A DNA stretch of 59,480 bases from Erythrobacteraceae bacterium (GTDB lineage Bacteria > Pseudomonadota > Alphaproteobacteria > Sphingomonadales > Sphingomonadaceae): contig JAIYAL010000116.1 in assembly GCA_027489095.1 (NCBI GenBank), positions 1 through 59,480 on the forward strand, given 5' to 3'. Made by a program: the position numbers and the translations under genes. Positions 18,425 through 27,280 of the stretch are shown here, in pieces. Every line of letters begins with the position of its first letter. Position 1 is the first letter of the stretch. The notes under the pieces were generated by a model, which searched no databases, had not been told where the DNA came from, and worked only from the letters and a program-made list of their open reading frames with translations.

Positions 18425-18688
18425 ATGGCTACCCCCCAGATCGACATCTACACCAAATTCGCCTGCCCCTTCTGCGTGCGTGCCAAACGCCTGCTGAGCG
18501 AGAAGGGCGCCACCTTCACCGAGCACGACATCACGATGGGCGGGCCGGGCCGTGATGCGATGCTCGCGCGTGCGCCGGGCGCGATGACCGTGCCGCAGAT
18601 TTTCATCGGCGAAGTCCACGTCGGCGGGTCGGACGATCTTGCCGCGCTGGAACGCGCGGGCAAGCTCGACGCGCTGCTGGCGGGATAG
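18425..18688 (+). CDS. grxC: Glutaredoxin 3
   Basis: Glutathione-dependent thiol-disulfide oxidoreductase. The 87-residue product has the active site CPFC (Cys14, Cys17) in the TKFACPFCVRAK context, the TVPQIFI cis-proline loop and the glutathione-binding GGSDDLAAL. ATG at 18425 is preceded by AGAGG at about six bases; a GTG at 18419 overlaps that ribosome site and is rejected. It leads a three-gene rightward unit with a nitrilase-family gene and a DUF1178 gene, a common alphaproteobacterial arrangement. Confidence 0.95.
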   Translation: MATPQIDIYTKFACPFCVRAKRLLSEKGATFTEHDITMGGPGRDAMLARAPGAMTVPQIFIGEVHVGGSDDLAALERAGKLDALLAG

Positions 18689-18702
18689 GGGCTGCCGAGC
18701 TG

Positions 18703-19524
18703 ATGCCGACGATCGCCGTCTTGCAGATGTGTTCGGGGATTGATCCCGACCAGAACTTCGCGGTGATCCGCGATGCCGCCTTTGCGGCGCGCGAGGGCGG
18801 GGCGGCAATGCTGTTCACCCCCGAAATGTCGCTGCTGCTCGACCGCGACCGCGCGCGGGCGGCGGCGCATATCGTGTCGCAGGGCCAGACGCCGTTTGTG
18901 CCGCTGCTCGCCGATCTGGCGCAGCAGACCGGCCTGACGATTGCGCTCGGCTCGATGGCGGTGGCGGTGCCGGAGGGCAAGAACGCCAACCGTTCGATGC
19001 TCTTTGCGCCGGGCGCCGCCGCGCCGGTCACCTATGACAAGATCCACATGTTCGACGTCGAACTCGCATCCGGCGAGACATGGCGCGAGAGCGCGGCCTA
19101 CGAACCGGGGCGCACGGTGGTGACGGTCGAGGAGACCCCGGTAGGGCGGCTCGGCCTTGCGGGCTGTTACGACCTCCGCTTCCCAGCCTTGTTCGGCGCG
19201 CTGGGTGACCGCGCGTGCGATGCCATTGCGGTGCCGGCCGCCTTCACCAAACCCACCGGCGAGGCGCATTGGCGCGTGATGCTGCGCGCCCGCGCGATCG
19301 AGGCGTCCGCCTTCGTCATCGCCGCCGCCCAGGTTGGAACCCACGAGGATGGCCGCGCAACCTACGGCCACAGCCTGGTTGTCGATCCCTGGGGCGAGGT
19401 GCTGCTCGACATGGGGGGAGAGGAGCCCGGCCTCGGCTTCTGCGATATCGATCTTGCCCGCGTGGCCGAAGTGCGCGCTCAGGTGCCCGCGCTTGCCAAT
19501 CGCCGCCCGATCCCCACATCCTAA
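18703..19524 (+). CDS. Carbon-nitrogen hydrolase, Nit1-like (probable deaminated glutathione amidase)
   Basis: A 273-residue nitrilase-superfamily amidase. The catalytic triad is visible: Glu41 in LFTPEMSLLL, Lys113 in TYDKIHMFDVEL and Cys155 in GLAGCYDLRFP. The IHMFDVEL and GCYDLRFP stretches match the Nit1/YbeM-type branch, which hydrolyses deaminated glutathione in a metabolite-repair role. Starting 14 bases after grxC fits a glutathione-linked function. Substrate assignment is inference from subfamily motifs and context. Confidence 0.88.
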   Translation: MPTIAVLQMCSGIDPDQNFAVIRDAAFAAREGGAAMLFTPEMSLLLDRDRARAAAHIVSQGQTPFVPLLADLAQQTGLTIALGSMAVAVPEGKNANRSMLFAPGAAAPVTYDKIHMFDVELASGETWRESAAYEPGRTVVTVEETPVGRLGLAGCYDLRFPALFGALGDRACDAIAVPAAFTKPTGEAHWRVMLRARAIEASAFVIAAAQVGTHEDGRATYGHSLVVDPWGEVLLDMGGEEPGLGFCDIDLARVAEVRAQVPALANRRPIPTS

Positions 19525-19529
19525 CCATC

Positions 19530-20000
19530 ATGATTGTCTTCGACCTTTCCTGCCACGAAGGCCACCGCTTCGAAGGCTGGTTCGGCTCCTCGGCCGATTA
19601 CGAAGACCAGCGCGCGCGCGGCTTGATCGCTTGTCCGGCCTGCGGAAACGGACAGGTCAGCAAGGCCCCGATGGCGCCTGCGGTTCCGGCCAAGGGCAAC
19701 AGCCGCCCGGAGGTGCTCCCGCCCGCGGCACCCGCGCAACAGCTGGCCAATGCGCCCATGCCGCCCGAGGTGCAAAAGGCACTCGCCGCGCTCGCCCGCG
19801 TGCAGGCGGAGGCGCTCAAGCACTCGACCTGGGTCGGCGACAAGTTCGCCGAGGAGACCCGCAAGATGCACTATGGTGAGCGCGAAGATGCCCCGATCCA
19901 CGGCCAGACGAGCCTCGCCGAGGCCAAGGCCCTGATCGAGGAAGGCGTTCCGGTTGCGCCGTTGCCTTTCCCCGTGGCGCCGCCCGACAAACTGAATTGA
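19530..20000 (+). CDS. DUF1178 family protein
   Basis: A 156-residue protein of unknown function that starts MIVFDLSCHEGHRFEGWFGS and has two short metal-site-like clusters (SCHEGH near residue 8 and CPACG near residue 35), suggesting a zinc ribbon. A Pro/Ala-rich linker follows, then a helical C-terminal part (HSTWVGDKFAEETRKMHYGE) typical of the family. ATG at 19530 lies five bases after the upstream stop, so it is co-transcribed with the nitrilase-family gene. Identity as DUF1178 is firm; the function is not known. Confidence 0.9.
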   Translation: MIVFDLSCHEGHRFEGWFGSSADYEDQRARGLIACPACGNGQVSKAPMAPAVPAKGNSRPEVLPPAAPAQQLANAPMPPEVQKALAALARVQAEALKHSTWVGDKFAEETRKMHYGEREDAPIHGQTSLAEAKALIEEGVPVAPLPFPVAPPDKLN

Positions 20001-20033
20001 ATGGTGGGCCTGCGGTGCTATGAAGCCGCTCGG

Positions 20034-20110
20034 GACCCCGTAGCTCAGCAGGATAGAGCATCAGATTCCTAATCTGGGGGCCGCGCGTTCGAATCGCGCC
20101 GGGGTCACCA
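20034..20110 (+). tRNA. tRNA-Arg (CCU anticodon)
   Basis: Acceptor GACCCCG (20034-20040) pairs with CGGGGTC (20100-20106), followed by discriminator A and an encoded CCA. The anticodon arm TCAGA-loop-TCTGG has the seven-base loop TTCCTAA, giving CCU. The T-loop TTCGAAT is canonical. It reads the rare AGG codon. The stop codon of the convergent MFS gene abuts the CCA directly. Confidence 0.97.
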
Positions 20111-21346
20111 TCATCTCCCAAAGGCTGGCTCGCTGAGCCGCCGCCAGCGCTGGTCCGCGTAAAGGGCGAGCGCGACAACGCCGCTCGACATGGCGGTGAG
20201 CAGCGCGCAGGTCGCGCCCCATCCGCCCCATTCGAACACCGCCGTGCCCAAGGCGCTGCCGATCGCGCCGCCCACGAACATCGTGACGACATAGCTGGTG
20301 GTAAGCCGCGTGCGGATTTCGGCTGCGAGACTGAAGAAGGTCATTCGCCCCGTCACATCGATGCTCGGGCCGACCATGTTGACGATCAGCAGCGGCACCA
20401 GCACGCCCCAGATGCTGAAGCCCAGGGGATAGAACAACGCAATGCCGATGAATTGCACCACGGCGGCCGTGATGCGCGCGCGGCGAGGCCCCACCTTGTC
20501 CGCCCAGCGCCCGAACCGCGGGGTGGTGACGACGCTGATCGCTGCCACTCCGGCGAGGTAGCCGACATCATCGGTGCCATAGCCCATCTCGGGGCCCGTG
20601 AGATGCAGCGCCAGCGCCAGCCAGCTCGCGGTGAAGATCGCGAAGTTCAATCCCTGCATCGCCGCCGACAGGCGCATGTCGGGGTGCCGGGCGGCGAGGG
20701 TGAAGACCGAGGCGATCAGCGCGCCGTAACCCGCTTGCGGCTGCTTGGTGGTGGTCTCGCTGCGCATCGCGAAAGGCAGGAAAGCGGTCACGGCCGCCAT
20801 CACCGCCAACGCGCCAACATAGACCGTATGCCAATCGGCGTGGGCCGCGATGATCCCGGCGCCGACCCGCGCCACCAGAATGCCGAAGATCACCGCCGCA
20901 GTGAGCTTCGCTGTGACCTGCCCCAGCCGCTCTGGGGCGACGCGTTTTGAAGCGAAGGCGGGGATCAGATAGGGCGCGATGGTGAAGAAACCGAGCAGCG
21001 TCGAAGCGGCGGTGAACAGCGCGAAGCTCGGCGCGAGCACCATGCCGCCAAGGCACAGGGTCTGACCGGCAACGAAGATCAGACACAGCCGCCGGTTGGA
21101 AATGAAGTCGCCGAGCGGAAGCAGCAGCAATATGCCTAGCGCCAACGCCAGCTGATTGAGCGCTGGGACGAGGCCGATCGTCGCCTCGCCCACACCGAAA
21201 GCGCGTGCCACATCGCCGATAATGGGGTGGATGTAATAGGCGTTGGCTGTCACCACCGCGATGGTCAGCGCCAGCGCCCGTTCCTGCGTGCGGGTGAGAT
21301 AGGCCGGAGCGGGCCCGGGCCCAGAGGCGGGTGCAGTGTCGCTCAA
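20111..21346 (-). CDS. MFS transporter, substrate unknown
   Basis: A 411-residue protein with about 12 hydrophobic segments and major-facilitator features: LGDFISNRRLCLIF in the 2-3 loop and FGRWADKVGPRRARI in the equivalent loop of the second half. The start is a TTG at 21344-21346 overlapping the dehalogenase stop as TTGA, giving MSDTAPASG before the first helix; longer frames upstream would run inside the neighbour. It is coupled to the haloalkane dehalogenase gene, which hints at uptake or export of a related compound, but no substrate can be read from the sequence. Confidence 0.85.
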   Translation of the reverse strand: MSDTAPASGPGPAPAYLTRTQERALALTIAVVTANAYYIHPIIGDVARAFGVGEATIGLVPALNQLALALGILLLLPLGDFISNRRLCLIFVAGQTLCLGGMVLAPSFALFTAASTLLGFFTIAPYLIPAFASKRVAPERLGQVTAKLTAAVIFGILVARVGAGIIAAHADWHTVYVGALAVMAAVTAFLPFAMRSETTTKQPQAGYGALIASVFTLAARHPDMRLSAAMQGLNFAIFTASWLALALHLTGPEMGYGTDDVGYLAGVAAISVVTTPRFGRWADKVGPRRARITAAVVQFIGIALFYPLGFSIWGVLVPLLIVNMVGPSIDVTGRMTFFSLAAEIRTRLTTSYVVTMFVGGAIGSALGTAVFEWGGWGATCALLTAMSSGVVALALYADQRWRRLSEPAFGR

Positions 21347-22260
21347 GCGAGGAAGGCCGCCAGCCTCGCCATGTCGACCACGCCTTGGGCGAGTTCCTCG
21401 GGGCGGTCTTCCTGGCTGAAGTGTCCGCACCGCGAGAGCATCGCATGGGGCTGGCCTGCGGCACCCTTGATGCGCTTTGCGAGCAGTGGCCCTGCGCTCC
21501 CGAGCACCGGATCGTCCTCGCCGAACAAGGTGAGGAAGGGCGCCTCGAAGCCTGCGAGGCCCTCCCATGCGGCGATGTTTTCAGCGACGCCCGGCTTGTC
21601 GTCCTCGACGGGGACGAGCTGCGGGAAGGCGCGCGCGCCCGCCTTGCTTGCCTCGTCGGGGAAGGGCGCGTCATAGGCGGCGACCTCGGCGGGGGAGAGT
21701 TCGCTCTGGCAGCCCCGATCCATGATCCCGCCGATCTTGAAATCGGGCGAGGAGCGGGCAAACTCGCGCCACGCGAGGAAGCCGGGAGAGGCCTTGCCGC
21801 CGCCGGTGGGCAGGAAGGTGTTGCTGGCGACCACGAAGGCGAAACGATCAGGCTCTTGCCCGACCATGCGCAGGGAGAGGAGCCCACCCCAGTCCTGGCA
21901 GAACAGCCCCGCGACCTGCGGCACAACCGCATTGCGCCACTGCTTCATCCAGTCGACGTGGCGGGCGTAGGTGTAGAAGCTCTGGTCGTCCGGCTTGTCG
22001 CTCTTGCCGAAGCCGATAAGGTCGGGCGCAAGGCACCGGAAGCCCGCGCCCACCAGCAACGGGATCATCTTGCGATAGAGGTAGGACCATGACGGCTCGC
22101 CGTGGAACAGCAGCACGGGCGGGGCATCCTTCGGCCCCTCATCGAGGTAGTGCATCCGCGCCGTAAGGCCGTCACCAAGGTCGATGGACAGCCAGTTCTC
22201 CGCAAAGTCATAGCCGGGAAGGCTGATGAAGCGGGCCGGATCGTGGGCGATGATCTGCAT
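21343..22260 (-). CDS. Haloalkane dehalogenase, subfamily I
   Basis: Alpha/beta-hydrolase that hydrolyses carbon-halogen bonds. The 305-residue product has the full catalytic set: nucleophile Asp123 in FCQDWGG, halide-binding Trp124, an acid in FGEDDPVLG (about 248-250) and base His280 in RCGHFSQE. HGEPSWSYLYRKMIP forms the oxyanion region and FLAWREFA places Trp164 where DhlA has its second halide-binding Trp. That pattern is HLD-I. ATG at 22258-22260 has GGGAGA about nine bases upstream. Substrate range cannot be told, and some family members have no known natural substrate. Confidence 0.88.
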   Translation of the reverse strand: MQIIAHDPARFISLPGYDFAENWLSIDLGDGLTARMHYLDEGPKDAPPVLLFHGEPSWSYLYRKMIPLLVGAGFRCLAPDLIGFGKSDKPDDQSFYTYARHVDWMKQWRNAVVPQVAGLFCQDWGGLLSLRMVGQEPDRFAFVVASNTFLPTGGGKASPGFLAWREFARSSPDFKIGGIMDRGCQSELSPAEVAAYDAPFPDEASKAGARAFPQLVPVEDDKPGVAENIAAWEGLAGFEAPFLTLFGEDDPVLGSAGPLLAKRIKGAAGQPHAMLSRCGHFSQEDRPEELAQGVVDMARLAAFLA

Positions 22261-22407
22261 GAGGGAATCTCCCGTTATGCGTGGTTGGGTAGCAGATCGA
22301 AACGGGATTGCCAGACCCCGTGTTGTGTCCGAAAGCACCCAAATTGGTGAGGTGGACTTGCCCCCGGCAAGCGGGCAAGCCTCCGCCCAAAGCAGGAGAG
22401 AGAATAG

Positions 22408-23577
22408 GTGTCCCAATCCGTCCACGAGCCCGAGGAACTTGCCGAAATCCGCCGCGCGGTACGCAGCCTGTGCGACGGCTTTCCCGGCGAATATTGGCGG
22501 GCGAAAGACGCGGTGCGGGAATATCCGGCAGAGTTTGTTGACGCGCTGACCCGCGCAGGTTTCCTCGCTGCGCTGATCCCCACCGAACACGGCGGCAGCG
22601 GCCTCAGCCTTGAGGCGGCCTGCGTGATCATGGAGGAGATCCAGGCGTCCGGGTGCAATGGCTCCTCGGCCCATGCGCAAATGTACATCATGAACACGCT
22701 GCTGCGGTACGGCTCCGATGAGCAGAAGGCGGCCTATCTTCCGCGCATCGCCAATGGCGAGTTGCGCTTGCAGGCCTTCGGGGTCTCCGAGCCGACCAGC
22801 GGGACGGACACGCTCAGTCTCAAGACCCGCGCCGTGAGGGACGGCGACGCCTACGTCATCAACGGCCAGAAGGTCTGGACCAGCCGCGCCGAACATTCCG
22901 ATCTGATGCTGCTGCTCGCCCGCACCACCCCGCGCGAGGAGGCCGCGAGCAAGACCGAGGGGCTCTCGATCTTCCTTGTCGATATGCAGGCGGCGCTCAA
23001 GAACGGCATGACTGTAAAGCCGATCCGCACGATGATGAACCATTCCTCCTGCGAGGTGTTCTTCGATGATCTGCGGATACCGGCAAGCGCGCTGGTGGGG
23101 GAGGAGGGCAAGGGCTTCCGCTACATTCTTTCGGGCATGAACGCCGAACGCATCCTGATCGCCGCCGAGTGCATCGGCGATGCCAAGTGGTTCATCGAAA
23201 AGGCGACAGGCTATGCGAAAGATCGCAGCGTGTTTGCCCGCCCGATCGGGCAGAACCAGGGCGTCCAGTTCCCGATCGCCCGCTCATACGCACAGATGCG
23301 CGCGGCCGAACTGATGGTCCACCACGCCGCGCGGGTCTATGATGAGGGCGGCAATCCGGGGGAAGAGGCGAACATGGCCAAGCTTCTCGCCTCGGAAGCC
23401 AGCTGGGCAGCGGCGGATATGTGCGTGCAGACTTTCGGCGGTTTCGGGTTCGCCGAGGAATATGACGTCGAGCGCAAGTTCCGCGAGGCGCGGCTCTACA
23501 CCGTGGCCCCGATCTCGACCAATCTCATCCTCTCCTACCTTGCCGAACACGTGCTCGGCCTGCCGCGTTCCTACTGA
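22408..23577 (+). CDS. Acyl-CoA dehydrogenase family protein
   Basis: FAD-dependent dehydrogenase of 389 residues with the N-terminal helical domain, the FAD/substrate middle domain (QAFGVSEPTSGTDT, VINGQKVWTSRAEHSD) and C-terminal helices (FGGFGFAEEYDVERKFREAR). The usual catalytic Glu of the C-terminal YEGT motif is missing (APIST instead), but Glu247 in LSGMNAERIL sits where isovaleryl-CoA and long-chain dehydrogenases carry theirs. The enzyme is therefore probably active with a branched or unusual acyl-CoA. The start is a GTG at 22408 with AGGAG about ten bases upstream. It is divergent from the dehalogenase; the 147-base gap between them is unremarkable. Confidence 0.9.
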   Translation: MSQSVHEPEELAEIRRAVRSLCDGFPGEYWRAKDAVREYPAEFVDALTRAGFLAALIPTEHGGSGLSLEAACVIMEEIQASGCNGSSAHAQMYIMNTLLRYGSDEQKAAYLPRIANGELRLQAFGVSEPTSGTDTLSLKTRAVRDGDAYVINGQKVWTSRAEHSDLMLLLARTTPREEAASKTEGLSIFLVDMQAALKNGMTVKPIRTMMNHSSCEVFFDDLRIPASALVGEEGKGFRYILSGMNAERILIAAECIGDAKWFIEKATGYAKDRSVFARPIGQNQGVQFPIARSYAQMRAAELMVHHAARVYDEGGNPGEEANMAKLLASEASWAAADMCVQTFGGFGFAEEYDVERKFREARLYTVAPISTNLILSYLAEHVLGLPRSY

Positions 23578-23674
23578 TCATCAGGGATTTGACTGCATTA
23601 CACCGCATTGCTCTTGCAGCGGCGCGGCAAGTGTGATTCTAAGGGCTCCACGAAAAGGGGGCGAAGCGGCGATC

Positions 23675-23998
23675 ATGCGCAGAGCGGGGACGGAGAGCAG
23701 GGCAAAGCGGCTGGTGGCGCTGACCGCGCTCCTGCTGCTTGCTGGCTTTGCAGTCGCCGGGCCCACCGGGCTGCTCGCTTGGAGCGAGAACGCTGCGGCG
23801 CTTGAGGTGCGCAACGCCGAGATCGCCCGGCTTTCCGAAGAGCGCGATGGCCTGCGCAACCGGGTGAAGCTCCTGGATCCGGAGGCCGCCGACCCTGATC
23901 TCGCCAGCGAACTGGTGCGCGAACACCTTGGCGTGATGCGCGAGGACGAGGTGGTTATCACGCTCGACGAGGACGAGATGGCCGCGCCCGGGCGCTGA
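23675..23998 (+). CDS. ftsB: FtsB/DivIC-type septum formation initiator
   Basis: Small bitopic division protein that links FtsL and FtsQ. The 107-residue product has a basic N-terminus, one membrane helix (about residues 12-32) and a coiled coil (ALEVRNAEIARLSEERDGLR), then LLDPEAADPDLASELVREHLG and an acidic tail. This is the arrangement seen in alphaproteobacterial FtsB, usually between eno and pdhA; here pdhA follows. ATG at 23675 is the only start before the helix, though its ribosome site is weak. Confidence 0.85.
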   Translation: MRRAGTESRAKRLVALTALLLLAGFAVAGPTGLLAWSENAAALEVRNAEIARLSEERDGLRNRVKLLDPEAADPDLASELVREHLGVMREDEVVITLDEDEMAAPGR

Positions 23999-24119
23999 TT
24001 TCGTATGCGTTGCACTAGACCTCACTGGCTTGCCGTTGCGTCATCTGCATCTCCCTGCCTATAGGGACTGGACTGCGCTTCTCCTCCCCATGAGCGCCCC
24101 AGAGAGAGGGATACTTGTC

Positions 24120-25205
24120 TTGGCCCGAAAGCCTGCCAAAGCGCCTGCACAGGCGAATCTGCCCGTTGCCGGGAGCGACGATCCGGATTTCATCCTCCAT
24201 TCGCTGCAGGAGGCCTTCGAAGCCAAGAAGCGTTACGCCGCGAGCGATTCGGAAATGCTCGAATTCTACCGCCAGATGCTGCTGATCCGCCGCTTCGAGG
24301 AGAAGGCGGGGCAGCTCTACGGCCTCGGGCTGATCGGCGGCTTCTGCCATCTTTACATCGGTCAGGAAGCGGTCGCGATCGGCCTCCAGAGCGCGCTCGA
24401 CAACGAGCGGGACAGCGTCATCACCGGATACCGCGATCACGGGCATATGCTCGCCTACGGGATCGATCCCAAGGTGATCATGGCCGAACTGACGGGCCGC
24501 GAGGCGGGGATTTCGCGCGGTAAAGGCGGGTCGATGCACATGTTCTCGACCGAGCATAAGTTTTACGGCGGCCACGGCATCGTCGGCGCACAGGTGGCGC
24601 TTGGCGGAGGGCTCGCGCTGGCGCACCAGTACAACGAGGATGGCGGGCTGTGCCTTGCCTATTTCGGTGATGGCGCGGCCAACCAGGGCCAGGTCTATGA
24701 GACCTTCAACATGGCCGCCTTGTGGAACCTCCCCATCGTTTTCGTGGTCGAAGACAACCAGTATGCGATGGGTACGGCAAGCAAGCGGTCGTCGGCCGAG
24801 ACGCGCTTCTACCGCCGCGGGACAGCGTTCCGCATTCCGGGCATGGAGGTGAACGGCATGGACGTGCTCGAAGTGCGCGCCGCTGCCGAAGTGGCCTTCG
24901 CACACGTTCGCGCAGGCAAGGGCCCGGTGCTGATGGAGTGCAACACCTATCGCTACCGCGGGCACTCTATGTCCGACCCGGCCAAGTACCGCACCCGCGA
25001 GGAAGTGCAGGAACAGCGCGATCACCACGACCCGATCGAGGGTCTCAAGAAGACCCTGATCGAGGCCGGCAAGACCGAGGATGAATTGAAAGCCATCGAC
25101 AAGGCAATCCGCGCCGAGGTGGCCGCCGCCGCCGACTTTGCCGAGACCTCGTCCGAGCCACGGCCGGACGAGCTTTACACCGACGTTCTGGTGGAGGCCT
25201 ATTGA
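24120..25205 (+). CDS. pdhA: Pyruvate dehydrogenase E1 component, alpha subunit
   Basis: Thiamine-diphosphate-dependent subunit that decarboxylates pyruvate in the PDH complex. The 361-residue product has LLIRRFEEKAGQLYGLG, the ThDP-binding GDGAANQGQVYETFNMA through FVVEDN, and the phosphorylation-loop-like YRYRGHSMSDPAKYRT. The start is set to TTG at 24120 (LARKPAKAPA) with GAGAGGGA about ten bases upstream; an ATG at 24090 lacks a ribosome site. It is followed four bases later by pdhB. Confidence 0.94.
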   Translation: MARKPAKAPAQANLPVAGSDDPDFILHSLQEAFEAKKRYAASDSEMLEFYRQMLLIRRFEEKAGQLYGLGLIGGFCHLYIGQEAVAIGLQSALDNERDSVITGYRDHGHMLAYGIDPKVIMAELTGREAGISRGKGGSMHMFSTEHKFYGGHGIVGAQVALGGGLALAHQYNEDGGLCLAYFGDGAANQGQVYETFNMAALWNLPIVFVVEDNQYAMGTASKRSSAETRFYRRGTAFRIPGMEVNGMDVLEVRAAAEVAFAHVRAGKGPVLMECNTYRYRGHSMSDPAKYRTREEVQEQRDHHDPIEGLKKTLIEAGKTEDELKAIDKAIRAEVAAAADFAETSSEPRPDELYTDVLVEAY

Positions 25206-25208
25206 GCC

Positions 25209-26570
25209 ATGGCTATCGAACTGAAAATGCCGGCGCTCTCCCCGACGATGGAGCAGGGCACGCTCGCCAAGTGGCTCAAACAGGAAGGCGACCGGATCGA
25301 GCCGGGCGACATCATCGCCGAAATCGAGACCGACAAGGCGACGATGGAGTTCGAGGCGATCGACGAGGGCGTGCTCGAAAAGATCCTCGTGCCCGCCGGA
25401 ACCGAAGACGTGGCTGTCGGTGCCGTGATCGCGCTGATCGCAGCCGACGGGGAGGAGGCTGCACCTGCCGCCCCCGCAGCTGCTCCCGCTGCCAAGCCTG
25501 AACCGGCCCCCGTCTCTGCTGCCAAGCCCGAGAAGCCCGCCGCAGCCGCTCCGTCCGCCGATCCCGCCGTTCCCGCCGGCACCAGCTTCACCAGCACCAC
25601 GGTGCGCGAGGCGCTGCGCGATGCGATGGCCGAGGAAATGCGCCGCGACCGCCGCGTCTTCGTCATGGGTGAGGAAGTCGCCGAGTACCAGGGCGCCTAC
25701 AAGGTCACCCAAGGCCTGCTCGCCGAATTCGGCCCGAAGCGCGTGATCGACACGCCGATTACCGAATACGGCTTTGCCGGGATCGGCGCCGGCGCAGCGA
25801 TGGGCGGCCTGCGCCCGGTCGTTGAGTTCATGACCTTCAACTTCGCCATGCAGGCGATCGATCACATCATCAACTCGGCCGCCAAGACCAACTATATGTC
25901 GGGCGGACAGATGCGCTGTCCGATCGTGTTCCGCGGCCCCAACGGCGCGGCGTCGCGCGTGGGCGCGCAGCATAGCCAGAACTACGGGCCGTGGTATGCG
26001 AGCGTCCCCGGCCTGATCGTCATCGCGCCCTATGACGCGGCTGATGCCAAGGGGCTGTTGAAAGCGGCGATCCGGTCGGAAGACCCGGTTGTCTTCCTCG
26101 AGAATGAACTCGTCTATGGTCGCAGCTTCGATGTTCCCGATGGCGACGACCACGTCCTGCCGATCGGCAAGGCGCGGATCGTGCGTGCGGGCAAGGACGT
26201 GACCATTGTCAGTTACGCGATCGGTGTCGGGCTCGCGCTCGAGGCGGCCGGCAAGCTAGCCGAGGAGGGGATCGACGCCGAGGTGATCGACCTGCGCACC
26301 CTGCGCCCGCTCGACAAGGAGACGGTGCTGAAAAGCCTCGCCAAGACCAACCGGTTGATCGTCGCCGAAGAAGGCTGGCCGACGTGCTCGATCGCCAGCG
26401 AGATCATCGCGATCTGCATGGAGGAGGGCTTCGATCACCTCGATGCGCCGGTGCTGCGCGTGTGCAACGAGGACGTGCCGCTGCCCTATGCGGCGAACCT
26501 CGAAAAGCTCGCGCTGATCGACGCCGCGCGCATCGCCGAGGCCGCGCGCAAGGTATGCTACGTGAAGTGA
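25209..26570 (+). CDS. pdhB: Pyruvate dehydrogenase E1 beta subunit with N-terminal lipoyl domain
   Basis: Partner of PdhA. The 453-residue product carries an extra lipoyl domain at residues 1-78 with the lipoylated Lys43 in ETDKATMEF, an Ala/Pro-rich swinging linker (about 82-120), then the E1 beta fold: [49 protein letters not shown] and [17 protein letters not shown]1 beta with a lipoyl domain is typical of alphaproteobacteria. No E2 or E3 gene lies directly downstream in the window. Confidence 0.96.
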   Translation: MAIELKMPALSPTMEQGTLAKWLKQEGDRIEPGDIIAEIETDKATMEFEAIDEGVLEKILVPAGTEDVAVGAVIALIAADGEEAAPAAPAAAPAAKPEPAPVSAAKPEKPAAAAPSADPAVPAGTSFTSTTVREALRDAMAEEMRRDRRVFVMGEEVAEYQGAYKVTQGLLAEFGPKRVIDTPITEYGFAGIGAGAAMGGLRPVVEFMTFNFAMQAIDHIINSAAKTNYMSGGQMRCPIVFRGPNGAASRVGAQHSQNYGPWYASVPGLIVIAPYDAADAKGLLKAAIRSEDPVVFLENELVYGRSFDVPDGDDHVLPIGKARIVRAGKDVTIVSYAIGVGLALEAAGKLAEEGIDAEVIDLRTLRPLDKETVLKSLAKTNRLIVAEEGWPTCSIASEIIAICMEEGFDHLDAPVLRVCNEDVPLPYAANLEKLALIDAARIAEAARKVCYVK

Positions 26571-26592
26571 GGTTGCCCTAGGCGGCGGCGGG

Positions 26593-26618
26593 GGCCGCCC
26601 GATCAGGTCGGGCGGGCC
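26593..26618. terminator. GC-rich hairpin at the convergent pdhB / tad gene ends
   Basis: GGCCGCCCGA (26593-26602) can pair with TCGGGCGGGCC (26608-26618) with one bulged G. It lies between the converging 3' ends and includes the last codons of the TadE-like gene. No T-run is present, so its role is uncertain. Confidence 0.3.
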
Positions 26619-27280
26619 GCCGAATAGGTGTTGCAGCGTGCCACAGGGCCGCCCGTGAAAAGGCTGTTGAGATCGCGGTTGTCGCGAACGTTGAAAGCCG
26701 CCGTGTAGACGATCTGCTGGTTATCGAAGAGGTTGAGCGGCGTGACCGAATCGAAGTCGTAGGCGACCTCGACGAACATCACTGCCGTGCCGGCAGCGGC
26801 GGTGATCATGCGGCCGCTTACGCCCATCCCGGGAAAGGTGGTGCCGGTCGCGCCAGCGCCTTCTACCCCGAAGCTCGAATTGTATTGCTTCGCGCCGCGG
26901 CAGCGCTGCCACTTGATCCACTGGCCGCCCGACGCGTTCCGCTGCAAGCTGGAGATGATCACGCGGCCCCGCTGAAAAATGCCGATGTTGGCGCCGAGCT
27001 GCTCGGCCCCGATCAAGGTGTCGGCCACGTCGCGCTCGTACACCATGCGCGCCGCGAGGGTGTTGGCGTCGCCAATGCGCGAGGCATTGTCAGCAACCTG
27101 CATCGCGACCTGGCTCACCTGCATGTGGGTGACCACCATCAGCGCGGTATCGGCGCCCATCATCCCCATGCCAAGCACCAGCGGAGCGGAGAAGGCAAAT
27201 TCGACGAGCGCGAGGCCCGACGTGTCGCCTGCAAAGCGGTGGGCGAGGCTCCGCAAACGGTTGCCGGTGATCCGGATCAT
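26603..27280 (-). CDS. TadE/G-like minor pseudopilin (second of pair)
   Basis: A 225-residue protein with a basic leader, then GLALVEFAFSAPLVLGMGMMG, the TadE-type hydrophobic segment with the conserved Glu used in prepilin-like processing. The rest is an exported domain without recognisable enzyme motifs and with two Cys (CRG, ARCNTY) that could form a disulfide. ATG at 27278-27280 overlaps the upstream stop as ATGA. It is the last gene of a tightly coupled trio; the pilus subunit, ATPase and secretin genes of a Tad system are not in the window. Confidence 0.8.
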   Translation of the reverse strand: MIRITGNRLRSLAHRFAGDTSGLALVEFAFSAPLVLGMGMMGADTALMVVTHMQVSQVAMQVADNASRIGDANTLAARMVYERDVADTLIGAEQLGANIGIFQRGRVIISSLQRNASGGQWIKWQRCRGAKQYNSSFGVEGAGATGTTFPGMGVSGRMITAAAGTAVMFVEVAYDFDSVTPLNLFDNQQIVYTAAFNVRDNRDLNSLFTGGPVARCNTYSAARPT

